A stretch of 64,000 bases of DNA from an uncultured Alphaproteobacteria bacterium. Lineage in GTDB: Bacteria > Pseudomonadota > Alphaproteobacteria > HIMB59 > GCA-002718135. A program made the translations under genes and the position numbers. The stretch covers positions 611,127 to 675,126 of the forward strand of contig CACMJS010000001.1 of assembly GCA_902614085.1 (NCBI GenBank), written 5' to 3'. Positions 36,989 to 47,425 of the stretch are shown one piece after another; positions within the stretch are counted from its first letter, which is position 1; each line of letters starts with the position of its first letter. Under the pieces are notes generated by a model. That model made no database searches and was not told the origin of the DNA. It saw nothing but the letters and a program-made list of their open reading frames with translations.

Positions 36989-37172
36989 TTAATCCAAAAG
37001 ATGATCTTAGATCATCACCTGTCAAAGACTGCAGGAGCTTTTAGCTTAATTTCCTGCATAGACTGAAGCGAGTTATTGATTTGCTTCTTGACAGGCTTTA
37101 AATTAGTTTGATGGGCAAACTAGTTTTAGCTAATATTGGATTTAATTGGATCCAATTAAAACCGAGGTTGAC
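36989..37172 (+). promoter_or_regulatory. L10-type autoregulatory leader before rplJL
   Basis: The gap between rplA and rplJ is highly structured. First a 7-bp hairpin, GATGATC (37000-37006) with GATCATC (37010-37016), loop TTA. Then a long-range stem, CCTGTCAA (37018-37025) with TTGACAGG (37088-37095), enclosing an inner stem GCAGGA (37031-37036) with TCCTGC (37052-37057). Then a hairpin TAGTTTG (37104-37110) with CAAACTA (37116-37122) followed by GTTTTAG. The ribosome site GAGG (37164-37167) closes the region. Position and architecture match the L10 leader, by which the L10(L12) complex represses rplJL translation. The pairing is seen directly; the function is inferred from the known family. 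Confidence 0.68.
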
Positions 37173-37694
37173 GTGAAACGTTCTGAAAAAAAAGATTTTG
37201 TAAGTAATCTCAAAGAAGACTTTTCTAATGCTACTTCTGTAATTGTGGCTGAATATTCTGGTCTAACAGTTAATGAAACAGAGCAACTCAGAAAAGAAAT
37301 GAGAGATAACGGAGCAAAATTTAAAGTAACTAAGAACAGACTTACTAAACTTGCTATTTCCGATACTCAATTTAAAGAAATTTCTGAATTTTTCAAAGGA
37401 CCAACAGCAATTGCTTATTCTGATGATGCGGTAGCACCAGCTAAAGTAGCTGTTAATTTTGAAAAAAAATTTGAAAATTTCAAAATAATTGGTGGGGGCT
37501 ATAACGGGGAAAAAATTGATAGAGATAAAATTGATTTTCTTGCCAAGTTACCTTCACTTGATGAGTTAAGAGGAAAAATTATTGGGTTAATATCTGCACC
37601 TGCTCAAAAGATAGCTTCAATTACAATTGAACCTGGGGCTCAGATTGCAAGATTAATTAGCTCAAATAGTAGCAATAAACAAGAGTCGAACTAG
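37173..37694 (+). CDS. rplJ: 50S ribosomal protein L10
   Basis: L10 (173 residues) is the base of the L7/L12 stalk. I start at GTG 37173: GAGG lies five bases before it, and the protein then opens VKRSEKKDFVSNLKEDF, matching family N-termini. An upstream TTG at 37146 in the same frame would add nine residues without a ribosome site and would cut into the leader. Core motifs: AEYSGLTVNETEQLRKEMRDNGAKFKVTKN and PTAIAYSDD. The C-terminal helix that holds L12 dimers (IEPGAQIARLISS) is present. Confidence 0.95.
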   Translation: MKRSEKKDFVSNLKEDFSNATSVIVAEYSGLTVNETEQLRKEMRDNGAKFKVTKNRLTKLAISDTQFKEISEFFKGPTAIAYSDDAVAPAKVAVNFEKKFENFKIIGGGYNGEKIDRDKIDFLAKLPSLDELRGKIIGLISAPAQKIASITIEPGAQIARLISSNSSNKQESN

Positions 37695-37712
37695 GTAAAT
37701 AAGGAGAAATAA

Positions 37713-38090
37713 ATGGCTGATTTAAATAAAATTGTTGAGGACCTTTCTTCCCTTACTGTTCTTGAGGCTGCTGAATTAAGCAAGCTGCTTGAAGATAAAT
37801 GGGGTGTGTCTGCAGCTGCACCAGTCGCAGTCGCAGCAGCTCCTGCAGCAGGAGGCGGCGAAGCTGCTGCTGAGGAAAAAACAGAATTTGATCTTGAATT
37901 AACAGAATCTGGATCGAATAAAATTGCTGTAATTAAGGAAGTAAGAACTATTACAGGATTAGGTCTTAAGGAGGCAAAAGATCTTGTAGAGGGAGCTCCT
38001 AAACCATTGAAACAGGGTGTTAAAAAAGAAGAAGCTGAGGAAATGAAAAAAGCATTAGAAACAGCTGGCGCAAAAGTTACACTTAAATAA
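37713..38090 (+). CDS. rplL: 50S ribosomal protein L7/L12
   Basis: L7/L12 (125 residues) recruits GTPase factors to the ribosome. N-terminal dimer domain ([29 protein letters not shown]), an Ala-rich hinge ([19 protein letters not shown]) whose DNA is much more G+C rich than its surroundings, and the C-terminal domain [33 protein letters not shown] lies before the ATG. An inverted repeat follows the stop. Confidence 0.98.
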   Translation: MADLNKIVEDLSSLTVLEAAELSKLLEDKWGVSAAAPVAVAAAPAAGGGEAAAEEKTEFDLELTESGSNKIAVIKEVRTITGLGLKEAKDLVEGAPKPLKQGVKKEEAEEMKKALETAGAKVTLK

Positions 38091-38097
38091 AACAAAA

Positions 38098-38118
38098 TGT
38101 AGGCCTTCAAGGCCTACA
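38098..38118 (+). terminator. Hairpin between rplL and rpoB (partial terminator or processing site)
   Basis: TGTAGGCC (38098-38105) pairs with GGCCTACA (38111-38118) around TTCAA. It lies 7 bases after rplL and 30 before rpoB. There is no T tract behind it (TAATACTAAA), so full termination is unlikely. The E. coli rplL-rpoB gap holds an attenuator and an RNase III site in the same place; a similar role, lowering rpoBC against rplJL, is inferred. Confidence 0.5.
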
Positions 38119-38148
38119 TAATACTAAATATTATATGAAGGAGAAAAA

Positions 38149-41100
38149 GTGAGTTTAGACCATATAAATTTCAAAAAAATAAGAAAATCTTTCGGCAAAA
38201 TCCCTCTAGTTACGTCATTACCCAACTTAGTTGAGGTTCAAAAAAGATCTTTTGATAGTTTTTTACAGCTAAACATCGATCATGAAAAAAGAGAAAATAT
38301 TGGTCTTCATTCAGTTTTTAAATCTGTATTTCCAATACATGATTATACGGAGAGAGCTACAGTAGATTATGTAAGTTATAATTTAGGAGTTCCAAAATAT
38401 GATGTTGAAGAGTGCTCACAAAGAGGTATGACTTATGGCACTCCTCTTTTAGTAAACTTTCGACTTATAATTTGGGATATAGATGAGATTGCTGGTACAA
38501 AGTCAGTGAGGGATATAAAAGAACAAGAAGTGTACATGGGTGATATTCCTCTTATGACCAAAAATGCAACTTTTGTAGTCAATGGTACAGAGAGAGTTGT
38601 AGTAAGTCAAATGCATAGATCTCCAGGAGTTTTTTTTGATCATGATTTTGGAAAGACTCATACAAGTGGCAAATATTTATTTAATGCTAGAATAATTCCG
38701 TACAGAGGATCTTGGTTAGATTTTGAGCATGATGCTAAAAATAATATTCATGCAAGAATTGATAGAAAAAGAAAGTTTCCAGTAACAACTTTATTTAAAT
38801 GTCTATTAAGTAATCAATCTGAAGAATACATCCAAGAATGTGAAAAAAATAAAATAGAGCCAGACCCTAAAAGAATTCTTGGTATGACTGGAGAAGAGAT
38901 ACTATCTTTATTTTATGAAAATATATCTTATAAAAAAAATGAATTTGGGTGGTCATTCAAATCCGATTTATCTTTTTTTAAGGCTAAAATTTTGAATTAT
39001 GACCTTCTTGATTCTAAAAATGGTAAACTGCTTGTAGGCAAAGGTACAAAAGTAAATCAAAAGGTAATTAATGATTTAAAAAAGAAAAATATAACAAACG
39101 TATCTATTAGTGAAGAATCTCTTATGGGTTTTTACTTGGCTTCAGATATTATAGATGAAAAAACAGGAAAAATTTTCTTTGAAGCAGGATATGAAATAGA
39201 TGAATTATTTATTGATTTTATTAAGGAATACAAATTAAACAAAATTGATATCTTAAAAACTGATAATATTGAAATAGGTTCTTATTTAAGAAATACACTT
39301 CAGTTGGATAAGGCAAGATCCAGAGAAGAGGCATTATTTGAAGTTTTCAAAATATTAAGACCAGGAGAACCTCCAACAATTGAAACTGCAGAAAATCTTT
39401 TTAATAACCTTTTTTTTAATGCAGATAGATATGATTTATCATCAGTGGGTAGATTAAAAATAAATGCTAAATTTAAAAGTAACACTTCTATTGAAAAAAG
39501 AGTTCTCGACAAAAAAGATATTTTAGATGTTGTGCAACATATGCATAATCTTATTGATGGTAAGGGTGAGATAGACGATATTGATCATTTAGCTAATAGA
39601 AGAGTAAGATCAGTTGGTGAATTGTTAGAAAACCAATATCGTATAGGTCTTTTAAAAATGGATAGGGCAATTAAAGAAAGACTAAGTTCCTTAGAAGTTG
39701 ATAACATAATGCCTCAAGATGTTGTTAATGCAAAACCAGTAGTATCCTCTATAAAAGAATTTTTTGGATTAAGCCAACTCAGTCAATTTATGGATCAAAC
39801 AAATCCATTAAGTGAGATTACACATAAAAGAAGAGTATCGGCATTAGGTCCAGGTGGTCTTAATCGAGAAAGAGCCGGTTTTGAAGTTAGAGATGTTCAT
39901 CAAACTCATTACGGTAGAATATGTCCGATAGAGACTCCCGAGGGAGCAAATATTGGATTAATAAACAGTCTTGCATCTTATTCTAGAATAAACAAATATG
40001 GATTTATTGAAACGCCTTACAGAATAGTCAACTCAGGTAAGGTGACAGAGAAAGTAATTTATCTAAGTGCAATTGATGAAGAAGATTTTGTAATTGCTCA
40101 AGCGAACGCAGAAGTTGATCCAAAAGGTAAGTTTGCAAATCAAATTGTCAGCTGTAGAAAAAATGGAGAATTTATCAATGTTGATGTTGATGCAATAGAC
40201 CTGATGGATGTCTCTCCACAGCAATTAGTATCAGTAGCATCTTCATTAATTCCTTTTCTTGAAAATGATGATGCAAACAGAGCTTTAATGGGATCTAATA
40301 TGATGAGACAAGCTGTTCCACTCATTAACCCCAAAGCTCCTCTTGTAGGTACAGGTATGGAGTACACAGTAGCTAAAGATAGTGGTTCTACTATTGTTGC
40401 AAAAAGAGAAGGAGTAGTTGATCAACTTGATGCAAATAGAATAGTAATTAGAATCACTGATAAACATGATAAATCGTTAAATAAAATTGACATTTATAAT
40501 TTAGCAAAATTTCAAAGATCAAATCAGAACACATGTATAACTCAACGACCTCTTGTAAATGTTGGTGATAAAGTTGCCAAAAACCAAGTAATTGCTGACG
40601 GTCCAGCAACTGATTTAGGTGAGCTTGCATTAGGAAGAAATGTATTAGCTGCGTTTATGCCTTGGAATGGATATAATTTTGAAGACTCAATTCTAATATC
40701 CGAAAAAGTTGTTCAGGATGATGTTTTTACATCAATTCATGTTGAGGAGTTTGAGGTAATGTCAAGAGACACAAAACTTGGACCTGAAGAGATTACTAGG
40801 GATATTCCAAATGCCAGTGAAGAAATGCTTGTTAATTTAGATGAGACAGGTATTGTTTATGTGGGTGCAGAAGTTAATTCAGGTGACATACTAGTTGGAA
40901 AGGTAACACCTAAAGGAGAATCTCCAATGACACCTGAAGAAAAACTCTTAAGAGCAATTTTTGGTGAAAAAGCTGCAGATGTTAAAGACACAAGTCTAAG
41001 AGTACCTCCGGGTGTTAAAGGAACTATCGTTGAAATAAGAGTCTTTTCTAGAAGAGGTATAGAAAAAGATGAAAGAGCGATAAGTATAGAAAATCATCAA

Positions 41101-42354
41101 ATTGAAGTAATTGCTCGTGACAGAGATGATGAACTAAAAATATTAGAAAAAAGTTTTGGCAACCATTTACGTGAATTATTAAGTAACCAGACTTTTGTCT
41201 CAGGTATTCAAGGGTTTACAAAAAATTCTACTATTAATTACGAAGAAATAGAAAATTTATCACTAAACGACTTGTTAAAAATAAATATTAAAGATGAAAA
41301 AAGAACTGATCAAATAGATTCTCTTGTTAAAAACTATGAAAATCAACTTGGAAACATAAAACAGAAATTTGAGAATAAGATAGATAAAATTCAAAGTGGA
41401 GATGAGCTGCTTCCAGGTGTTCTTAAATTAATAAAAGTATTTATTTCAGTTAAAAGAAAACTCCAACCGGGAGATAAAATGGCTGGAAGACACGGTAACA
41501 AAGGAGTTATTTCCAAAATTTGTCCAGTTGAAGATATGCCTTATCTTGAAGATGGAACTCCAGTTGATATTGTTTTAAATCCCCTAGGTGTTCCAAGCAG
41601 AATGAATATTGGTCAAATTTTAGAAACTCATTTAGGATGGGCATCAGCATCATTAGGTAGACAAGTTAATGATATGTTAAATAAATTAAAATCTGAAGGT
41701 CAGACTGATAACTTGAGAGAAAAATTATTAGATATTTATAGTGCAGAAAAACATCACAAGGTTATAAAAAATATGAATGATGATGAAATTCTTGAGTTAG
41801 GCAATAATTTAAAAGAGGGTATACCTTTTGCGACTCCAGTATTTGATGGTGCTAAAGAAAAAGATATAACAAATTTATTATCCAAATCAGGTGTTTCCAA
41901 AACTGGTCAAGAAACTTTGTATGATGGTATAACTGGTAAAAAATTTGAGAGACCTGTTACAGTTGGTTATATGTATATGTTAAAACTCCATCATTTAGTT
42001 GACGAAAAAATTCACGCTAGATCTATTGGCCCTTATAGTTTAGTAACTCAACAACCATTAGGTGGAAAAGCACAGTTTGGAGGACAAAGATTTGGTGAAA
42101 TGGAAGTGTGGGCTTTAGAAGCATATGGTGCTGCATATACTCTTCAAGAAATTTTAACAATTAAATCAGACGACGTTGCTGGTAGAACTAAAGTTTATGA
42201 ATCAATTGTTAAAGGTGATAATAATTTTGAATCAGGTACTCCTGAATCTTTCAATGTTATGGTAAAGGAACTAAGATCTCTTGGTTTAAATTTAGATTTT
42301 AAAGAAAATCTAAAAGAAAATAACTTAACTAATTTAATAGGATCAAATGAATAA
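38149..42354 (+). CDS. rpoB: RNA polymerase beta subunit
   Basis: RpoB (1401 residues). GTG start at 38149 with AAGGAG at 38138-38143. The rifampicin pocket reads [33 protein letters not shown] and keeps the wild-type Gln, Asp, His and Ser residues, so the enzyme should be rifampicin sensitive. Other marks: [25 protein letters not shown] and C-terminal [34 protein letters not shown]. The protein is slightly long, with a lysine- and aspartate-rich insert at about 250-400. Overlaps rpoC by 8 bases. Confidence 0.99.
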   Translation: MSLDHINFKKIRKSFGKIPLVTSLPNLVEVQKRSFDSFLQLNIDHEKRENIGLHSVFKSVFPIHDYTERATVDYVSYNLGVPKYDVEECSQRGMTYGTPLLVNFRLIIWDIDEIAGTKSVRDIKEQEVYMGDIPLMTKNATFVVNGTERVVVSQMHRSPGVFFDHDFGKTHTSGKYLFNARIIPYRGSWLDFEHDAKNNIHARIDRKRKFPVTTLFKCLLSNQSEEYIQECEKNKIEPDPKRILGMTGEEILSLFYENISYKKNEFGWSFKSDLSFFKAKILNYDLLDSKNGKLLVGKGTKVNQKVINDLKKKNITNVSISEESLMGFYLASDIIDEKTGKIFFEAGYEIDELFIDFIKEYKLNKIDILKTDNIEIGSYLRNTLQLDKARSREEALFEVFKILRPGEPPTIETAENLFNNLFFNADRYDLSSVGRLKINAKFKSNTSIEKRVLDKKDILDVVQHMHNLIDGKGEIDDIDHLANRRVRSVGELLENQYRIGLLKMDRAIKERLSSLEVDNIMPQDVVNAKPVVSSIKEFFGLSQLSQFMDQTNPLSEITHKRRVSALGPGGLNRERAGFEVRDVHQTHYGRICPIETPEGANIGLINSLASYSRINKYGFIETPYRIVNSGKVTEKVIYLSAIDEEDFVIAQANAEVDPKGKFANQIVSCRKNGEFINVDVDAIDLMDVSPQQLVSVASSLIPFLENDDANRALMGSNMMRQAVPLINPKAPLVGTGMEYTVAKDSGSTIVAKREGVVDQLDANRIVIRITDKHDKSLNKIDIYNLAKFQRSNQNTCITQRPLVNVGDKVAKNQVIADGPATDLGELALGRNVLAAFMPWNGYNFEDSILISEKVVQDDVFTSIHVEEFEVMSRDTKLGPEEITRDIPNASEEMLVNLDETGIVYVGAEVNSGDILVGKVTPKGESPMTPEEKLLRAIFGEKAADVKDTSLRVPPGVKGTIVEIRVFSRRGIEKDERAISIENHQIEVIARDRDDELKILEKSFGNHLRELLSNQTFVSGIQGFTKNSTINYEEIENLSLNDLLKINIKDEKRTDQIDSLVKNYENQLGNIKQKFENKIDKIQSGDELLPGVLKLIKVFISVKRKLQPGDKMAGRHGNKGVISKICPVEDMPYLEDGTPVDIVLNPLGVPSRMNIGQILETHLGWASASLGRQVNDMLNKLKSEGQTDNLREKLLDIYSAEKHHKVIKNMNDDEILELGNNLKEGIPFATPVFDGAKEKDITNLLSKSGVSKTGQETLYDGITGKKFERPVTVGYMYMLKLHHLVDEKIHARSIGPYSLVTQQPLGGKAQFGGQRFGEMEVWALEAYGAAYTLQEILTIKSDDVAGRTKVYESIVKGDNNFESGTPESFNVMVKELRSLGLNLDFKENLKENNLTNLIGSNE

Positions 42355-45300
42355 AGAATTAACAAATATATTTAATCAAAATCTTGGTGTTCAAAACTTT
42401 AACAGTCTTAAAATATCTATCGCAAGCCCTGAAGATATTAGATCTTGGTCATTTGGAGAAATAAAGAAACCTGAAACTATAAATTATAGAACATTTAAGC
42501 CAGAGAAAGACGGTCTTTTTTGTTCAAGAATTTTTGGCCCTGTAAAGGATTATGAGTGTCTATGCGGTAAATATAAAAGAATGAAGTTTAGGGGTATAAT
42601 TTGTGAAAAATGTGGAGTAGAAGTTACACTTTCTAAAGTTAGAAGGGATAGAATGGGGCATATAGAATTAGCTGCTCCAGTATCTCACATATGGTTCATG
42701 AAATCTTTACCAAGCAGAATTGCTACTTTGTTAGATATGACCATAAAAAATCTTGAGAAAGTTTTATATTTTGAACAATTTATAGTTGTTGAACCAGGTC
42801 TAACTGACCTTAAAAAAGGTGAGATAATTTCTGAAGAGCAATATATTGATTATCAAGATGAGTACGGGGAAGACTCCTTCAGTGCCGCAATTGGAGCTGA
42901 AGCAATTGAGCAGATGCTTATTAGTATTGATTTAGAAACAGACTATAATCAATTAAAAATTGACCTGACTGAAACTAAATCAGAATTAAAAAAAACAAAA
43001 ATAACGAAGAGATTAAAACTAATTGAATCATTTTTATCTTCAAAAAATAAACCCGAATGGATGATTCTAAGAGTTTTACCTGTAATACCTCCCGAGTTAA
43101 GACCTTTAGTTCCTTTGGATGGAGGTAGATTTGCAACTAGTGATCTAAATGATCTTTATAGAAGAGTAATTAACAGAAATAATCGTTTAAAAAGACTAAT
43201 TGATCTGAGAGCACCTGATATAATTATTAGAAATGAAAAAAGAATGCTTCAGGAATCCGTAGATGCACTATTTGATAATGGCAGAAGAGGTAGGGTAATA
43301 ACTTCAACAAATAAAAGACCTCTAAAGTCTCTATCTGACATGCTAAAAGGAAAACAAGGCAGATTTAGACAAAATCTTCTTGGAAAAAGAGTGGATTATT
43401 CAGGTAGATCAGTAATAGTTGTTGGCCCAAATCTTAAATTACATCAATGTGGAATTCCAAAAAAAATGGCACTTGAACTTTTTAAACCATTTATTTTCCA
43501 TAAATTAGACATATACGGGTGGGCTAACACAATTAAAGCTGCAAAAAAATTAGTTGAAAAAGAGGATCCCAGAGTATGGGACATTTTAGAAGATGTAATT
43601 AGAGAACATCCAGTTTTACTAAATAGAGCACCTACTTTGCATAGGTTAGGAATACAAGCATTTGAACCAATTTTAATAGAAGGAAAATCTATTCAACTTC
43701 ACCCTTTGGTTTGTACAGCATTTAATGCAGATTTTGATGGTGATCAGATGGCTGTACACGTGCCTCTAAGTCTTGAAGCACAGCTTGAAGCAAGAGTACT
43801 TATGATGAGCACAAATAATATTCTACATCCTGCAAGCGGCAAACCAATTATAGTTCCTTCTCAAGATATTATTTTAGGAATTTATTATTTATCAATAATG
43901 AGAGAAAAACAAATTGGAGAAGGTCGAAGTTTTATAGACCTTAATGAAATATTAAAAGCATTAGAAAATGGCGATGTAAGTCTTCATACTAAAATTAATG
44001 CCAGAGTTATAAATAGTGATGGTGATAATTTGAAAGTAACAACTACTCCAGGAAGAATGATTTTAGGAAACATTTTACCAAAGAATAAAAACATAAGTTA
44101 TGAAATGATAAACAAAATATTAACTAAGAAAGAAGTTAGTAATATTATTGATTCAGTTTATAGGTTTTGTGGACAAAAGGAGACTGTTTTATTTGCAGAT
44201 CATATTATGCAAATAGGGTTTAAGTATGCTGCAATTGCAGGTATTTCTTTTGGAAAAGATGATTTAATTATACCATCTGATAAAGATAATCTTCTAAACG
44301 CAACCCAAGAAAAAGTTCAAGAGTATGAAAATCAATACCAAGATGGATTAATTACACAAGGTGAGAAGTACAATAAAGTAGTGGATGCATGGTCAGAATG
44401 CACAAATAAAGTTGCTGATAAAATGCTTGACGTTATATCTTCACCTTCAGATGATCAACCAATCAACTCTGTGTATATGATGGCCCACTCTGGAGCAAGG
44501 GGATCAGCCGCACAATTAAAACAACTTTCAGGAATGAGAGGTTTAATGGCTAAACCTTCTGGTGAAATCATTGAGAATCCAATTAAATCCAATTTTAAAG
44601 AAGGCTTATCAGTTCTCGAATACTTTACCTCCACCCATGGAGCGCGCAAAGGTCTAGCTGATACCGCATTAAAAACTGCAAGTAGCGGTTATTTAACCCG
44701 TAGATTAGTTGATGTTGCTCAAGATGCTGTTATTAGAGAAGTTGATTGTAATACAGATAATGGTGTTATTGTTGAAGAAATAGTTGAGTCTGGAAATATT
44801 ACATCACCGCTTACAGAGAGAGTATTAGGCAGAACTCCTGTTAGTGAAATAATTGATGAAAATAACAACGTTATTGTTAAAGCTGGTGAAATAATCTCTG
44901 AAAAACATTTGGATCCGATTGCAAAACTAGGCATCAGATCATTAAAAATTAGATCAGTTTTAACCTGTGAAACTGAGGATGGCATTTGTTCAAAATGTTA
45001 TGGTAGAGATCTTGCTAGAGGTACTCCAGTTAATCTTGGAGAAGCAGTAGGTATTATTGCGGCTCAATCCATCGGAGAACCTGGAACACAACTTACAATG
45101 AGAACTTTTCATATCGGAGGTGCAGCAAGTTCATCAGTTGAGCAGTCAAACGCAACTTCTCCAATCTCAGGAAATGTTAAACTAGAAAATATTCAAATTA
45201 TTGAAGACAAATTTAAAAATAAAATCGTTTTAAGCAGGAATGGTAAAATAAAAATTGTTGATGAAAATTCTGATAAGTATTCATCAAATATTCCTTTTGG

Positions 45301-46465
45301 TTCTAAGCTTCTTGTAAATGAAGGAGACAAAGTTGAAAATAATCAATTATTGGCTGAATGGGATCCATATACCTTACCAATAATAGCTGAAAAAAATGGA
45401 TATGTGAGATATGTTGATTTAAAACAAGGTATTTCTTTTAGAGAATCTATTGATGATACGACAGGAATATCTAGTAAAGTAGTAATTGATTGGAGTCAAA
45501 ATCAGAAGAGCAAAAATTTCAAACCAGCTATTAATATTGCAAGTGAATTATCTGACTTAAAAGATGATGACTTAAATATTTCTAACTATCCTATGTCGAT
45601 TGATTCAATACTTGGAGTAGAGGATGGTCAAGAGGTATCAGCAGGGCAAGTTATTGCAAGAATTCCAAAAGAATCTTCAAAAACAAAAGATATTACAGGA
45701 GGATTACCAAGAGTTGCTGAGTTATTTGAAGCAAGAAAACCTAAAGATCCAGCAATAATGTGTGAAATTGATGGCAAAATTTCTTTTGGTAAAGATTACA
45801 AAAATAAAAGAAGGGTCATTATTACTTCTTTAGATGAAAAAGATACTTTCGAATTACTAATTCCAAGATCAAAATACTTAAATGTTCAAGAAGGAGATTT
45901 TGTTAAGAAAGGTGATGTTCTTGTAGAAGGCACGCCCGTTCCTCATGATATATTAAGAATATTAGGCGTTGAGGAGCTAGCTAGGTATCTTGTTAAGGAG
46001 GTTCAATCAGTTTATAAACTTCAGGGTGTTTATATAAATGATAAGCATATTGAAACAATAGCTAGACAAATGCTTCAAAAAGTTCTCATTAAAGATCCAG
46101 GTGAATCTAATTTAATCGCTGGAGAACAAATTCAAAGAAGAGATGTACTTAAATTAAATAAAATTTTGAATGAAAGAGGAAAAAAAGTAGTTGAATTTGA
46201 ACCTGTTTTACTAGGTATTACCAAAGCTAGTTTACAAACCGGTTCTTTTATTTCTGCTGCATCTTTCCAAGAAACAACAAAAGTGTTAACCGATGCTGCT
46301 ACACTAGGTAAGATTGATCCGTTAAATGGCCTAAAGGAGAACGTAATTGTCGGAAGGCTAATTCCTGCTGGAACAGGAAAAATGACAACAGACTATGAAA
46401 ATCTTGCAATTGAAAGAGATAATGAAGTAATTAGTAATAATCAGGCAGAAAATATCGAAAATTAG
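42347..46465 (+). CDS. rpoC: RNA polymerase beta' subunit
   Basis: RpoC (1372 residues) carries the polymerase active site: N460-A-D-F-D-G-D466 binds catalytic magnesium. The N-terminal zinc site is [20 protein letters not shown]; the second zinc site is [19 protein letters not shown]. The trigger loop and bridge helix regions ([33 protein letters not shown]) are normal. ATG lies inside the end of rpoB (8-base overlap). The following 108-base gap holds the promoter for rpsL. Confidence 0.99.
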   Translation: MNKELTNIFNQNLGVQNFNSLKISIASPEDIRSWSFGEIKKPETINYRTFKPEKDGLFCSRIFGPVKDYECLCGKYKRMKFRGIICEKCGVEVTLSKVRRDRMGHIELAAPVSHIWFMKSLPSRIATLLDMTIKNLEKVLYFEQFIVVEPGLTDLKKGEIISEEQYIDYQDEYGEDSFSAAIGAEAIEQMLISIDLETDYNQLKIDLTETKSELKKTKITKRLKLIESFLSSKNKPEWMILRVLPVIPPELRPLVPLDGGRFATSDLNDLYRRVINRNNRLKRLIDLRAPDIIIRNEKRMLQESVDALFDNGRRGRVITSTNKRPLKSLSDMLKGKQGRFRQNLLGKRVDYSGRSVIVVGPNLKLHQCGIPKKMALELFKPFIFHKLDIYGWANTIKAAKKLVEKEDPRVWDILEDVIREHPVLLNRAPTLHRLGIQAFEPILIEGKSIQLHPLVCTAFNADFDGDQMAVHVPLSLEAQLEARVLMMSTNNILHPASGKPIIVPSQDIILGIYYLSIMREKQIGEGRSFIDLNEILKALENGDVSLHTKINARVINSDGDNLKVTTTPGRMILGNILPKNKNISYEMINKILTKKEVSNIIDSVYRFCGQKETVLFADHIMQIGFKYAAIAGISFGKDDLIIPSDKDNLLNATQEKVQEYENQYQDGLITQGEKYNKVVDAWSECTNKVADKMLDVISSPSDDQPINSVYMMAHSGARGSAAQLKQLSGMRGLMAKPSGEIIENPIKSNFKEGLSVLEYFTSTHGARKGLADTALKTASSGYLTRRLVDVAQDAVIREVDCNTDNGVIVEEIVESGNITSPLTERVLGRTPVSEIIDENNNVIVKAGEIISEKHLDPIAKLGIRSLKIRSVLTCETEDGICSKCYGRDLARGTPVNLGEAVGIIAAQSIGEPGTQLTMRTFHIGGAASSSVEQSNATSPISGNVKLENIQIIEDKFKNKIVLSRNGKIKIVDENSDKYSSNIPFGSKLLVNEGDKVENNQLLAEWDPYTLPIIAEKNGYVRYVDLKQGISFRESIDDTTGISSKVVIDWSQNQKSKNFKPAINIASELSDLKDDDLNISNYPMSIDSILGVEDGQEVSAGQVIARIPKESSKTKDITGGLPRVAELFEARKPKDPAIMCEIDGKISFGKDYKNKRRVIITSLDEKDTFELLIPRSKYLNVQEGDFVKKGDVLVEGTPVPHDILRILGVEELARYLVKEVQSVYKLQGVYINDKHIETIARQMLQKVLIKDPGESNLIAGEQIQRRDVLKLNKILNERGKKVVEFEPVLLGITKASLQTGSFISAASFQETTKVLTDAATLGKIDPLNGLKENVIVGRLIPAGTGKMTTDYENLAIERDNEVISNNQAENIEN

Positions 46466-46485
46466 TAATTTTTTCTTATATATGC

Positions 46486-46514
46486 TTGACTTTATCCTTA
46501 TCAATTAATAAAGA
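46486..46514 (+). promoter_or_regulatory. Promoter of the str/S10/spc ribosomal operon
   Basis: TTGACT at 46486-46491 (within CTTGACT) and TAAAGA at 46509-46514 with a 17-base spacer fit an alphaproteobacterial housekeeping promoter. It is the only clear gap before a block that runs without break from rpsL to adk (46574-60102). Downstream, CTACGATT (46518-46525) and GGTCGTGG (46533-46540) form a G-T-containing hairpin in the 5' leader of rpsL, with possible regulatory use. Confidence 0.5.
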
Positions 46515-46573
46515 CCCCTACGATTTGTTAAAGGTCGTGGATTAATTTCCAAACACTTAACTAAAAGGACAAA

Positions 46574-46945
46574 ATGCCAACTATTAATCAACTTGTTAGA
46601 AAAGGTAGATCTGCAGTTAAAAAAAGGAATAAAGTTCCTGCATTAGATAAGAGTCCTCAAAAAAGAGGTGTTTGCACTAGAGTGTACACCACAACTCCAA
46701 AGAAACCTAATTCTGCATTACGTAAAGTAGCAAGAGTAAAACTGACTAATGGTCAGGAGGTTTCTGCATATATTCCAGGAGAAGGCCATAACCTTCAAGA
46801 ACATTCGGTTGTTTTGATTAGAGGTGGAAGAGTTAAAGATCTTCCCGGTGTAAGATACCATATTTTAAGGGGAACACTTGATACACAGGGTGTTTCTTCA
46901 AGAAAACAAAGGCGCTCACTTTATGGAGCCAAACGTCCTAAATAG
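46574..46945 (+). CDS. rpsL: 30S ribosomal protein S12
   Basis: S12 (123 residues) shapes the decoding centre. The loops [12 protein letters not shown] (K43 and K44) and [13 protein letters not shown] (K88, D89) keep the wild-type residues at the positions where streptomycin resistance changes occur, and D89 is the residue that RimO thiomethylates in E. coli. First gene after the 46486 promoter, with AAAGGA before the ATG. rpsG follows after two bases. Confidence 0.99.
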   Translation: MPTINQLVRKGRSAVKKRNKVPALDKSPQKRGVCTRVYTTTPKKPNSALRKVARVKLTNGQEVSAYIPGEGHNLQEHSVVLIRGGRVKDLPGVRYHILRGTLDTQGVSSRKQRRSLYGAKRPK

Positions 46946-46947
46946 TC

Positions 46948-47418
46948 ATGTCTAGAAGAAGAGCAGCTGAAAAAAGAACCATATTACCAGATCATAAATA
47001 TAAGGATTTGGTTCTGGCAAAATTTATGAACAGAATTATGTTGGATGGAAAAAAATCGACTTCAGAAAAAATAGTATATGGAGCTTTTGATATTGTTTCA
47101 AAAAAAACAGATAAAACTCCAATTGATTTTTTTCATGAAGCTTTAAATAATGTTAAACCTGCACTAGAAGTTAGATCTAGAAGAGTTGGTGGGGCAACAT
47201 ACCAAGTTCCAATGGAAGTAAGGCCAAAAAGAGCACAGACTTTAGCAATGAAATGGATTGTTGATTCTGCAACAAAAAGAAATGAGAAAACTATGCGAGA
47301 AAGAGTTGCAAATGAAATAATCGATGCATTTAATAACAAGGGTAACGCTGTAAAGAAAAGAGAAGAGACTCATAAAATGGCTGATGCTAACAGAGCCTTC
47401 TCACATTTTAGGTGGTAA
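46948..47418 (+). CDS. rpsG: 30S ribosomal protein S7
   Basis: S7 (156 residues) nucleates assembly of the 30S head. [17 protein letters not shown] at the start, [48 protein letters not shown] and the C-terminal [13 protein letters not shown] are family motifs. In E. coli S7 represses its own operon; a similar site was not identified here. fusA starts eight bases on. Confidence 0.98.
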   Translation: MSRRRAAEKRTILPDHKYKDLVLAKFMNRIMLDGKKSTSEKIVYGAFDIVSKKTDKTPIDFFHEALNNVKPALEVRSRRVGGATYQVPMEVRPKRAQTLAMKWIVDSATKRNEKTMRERVANEIIDAFNNKGNAVKKREETHKMADANRAFSHFRW

Positions 47419-47425
47419 TGAAATT

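Noticed and set aside
37825-37875. G+C-rich stretch in rplL as foreign DNA or repeat
   Set aside because: It encodes the Ala/Gly hinge; alanine and glycine codons force the composition.
37691-38110. Minus-strand frame across rplL
   Set aside because: Made of Ser/Ala runs from the reverse of the Ala-rich hinge; no sign of independent coding.
47384-47425. EF-G start inside rpsG
   Set aside because: The first 14 residues are not conserved; ATG 47426 matches family N-termini.
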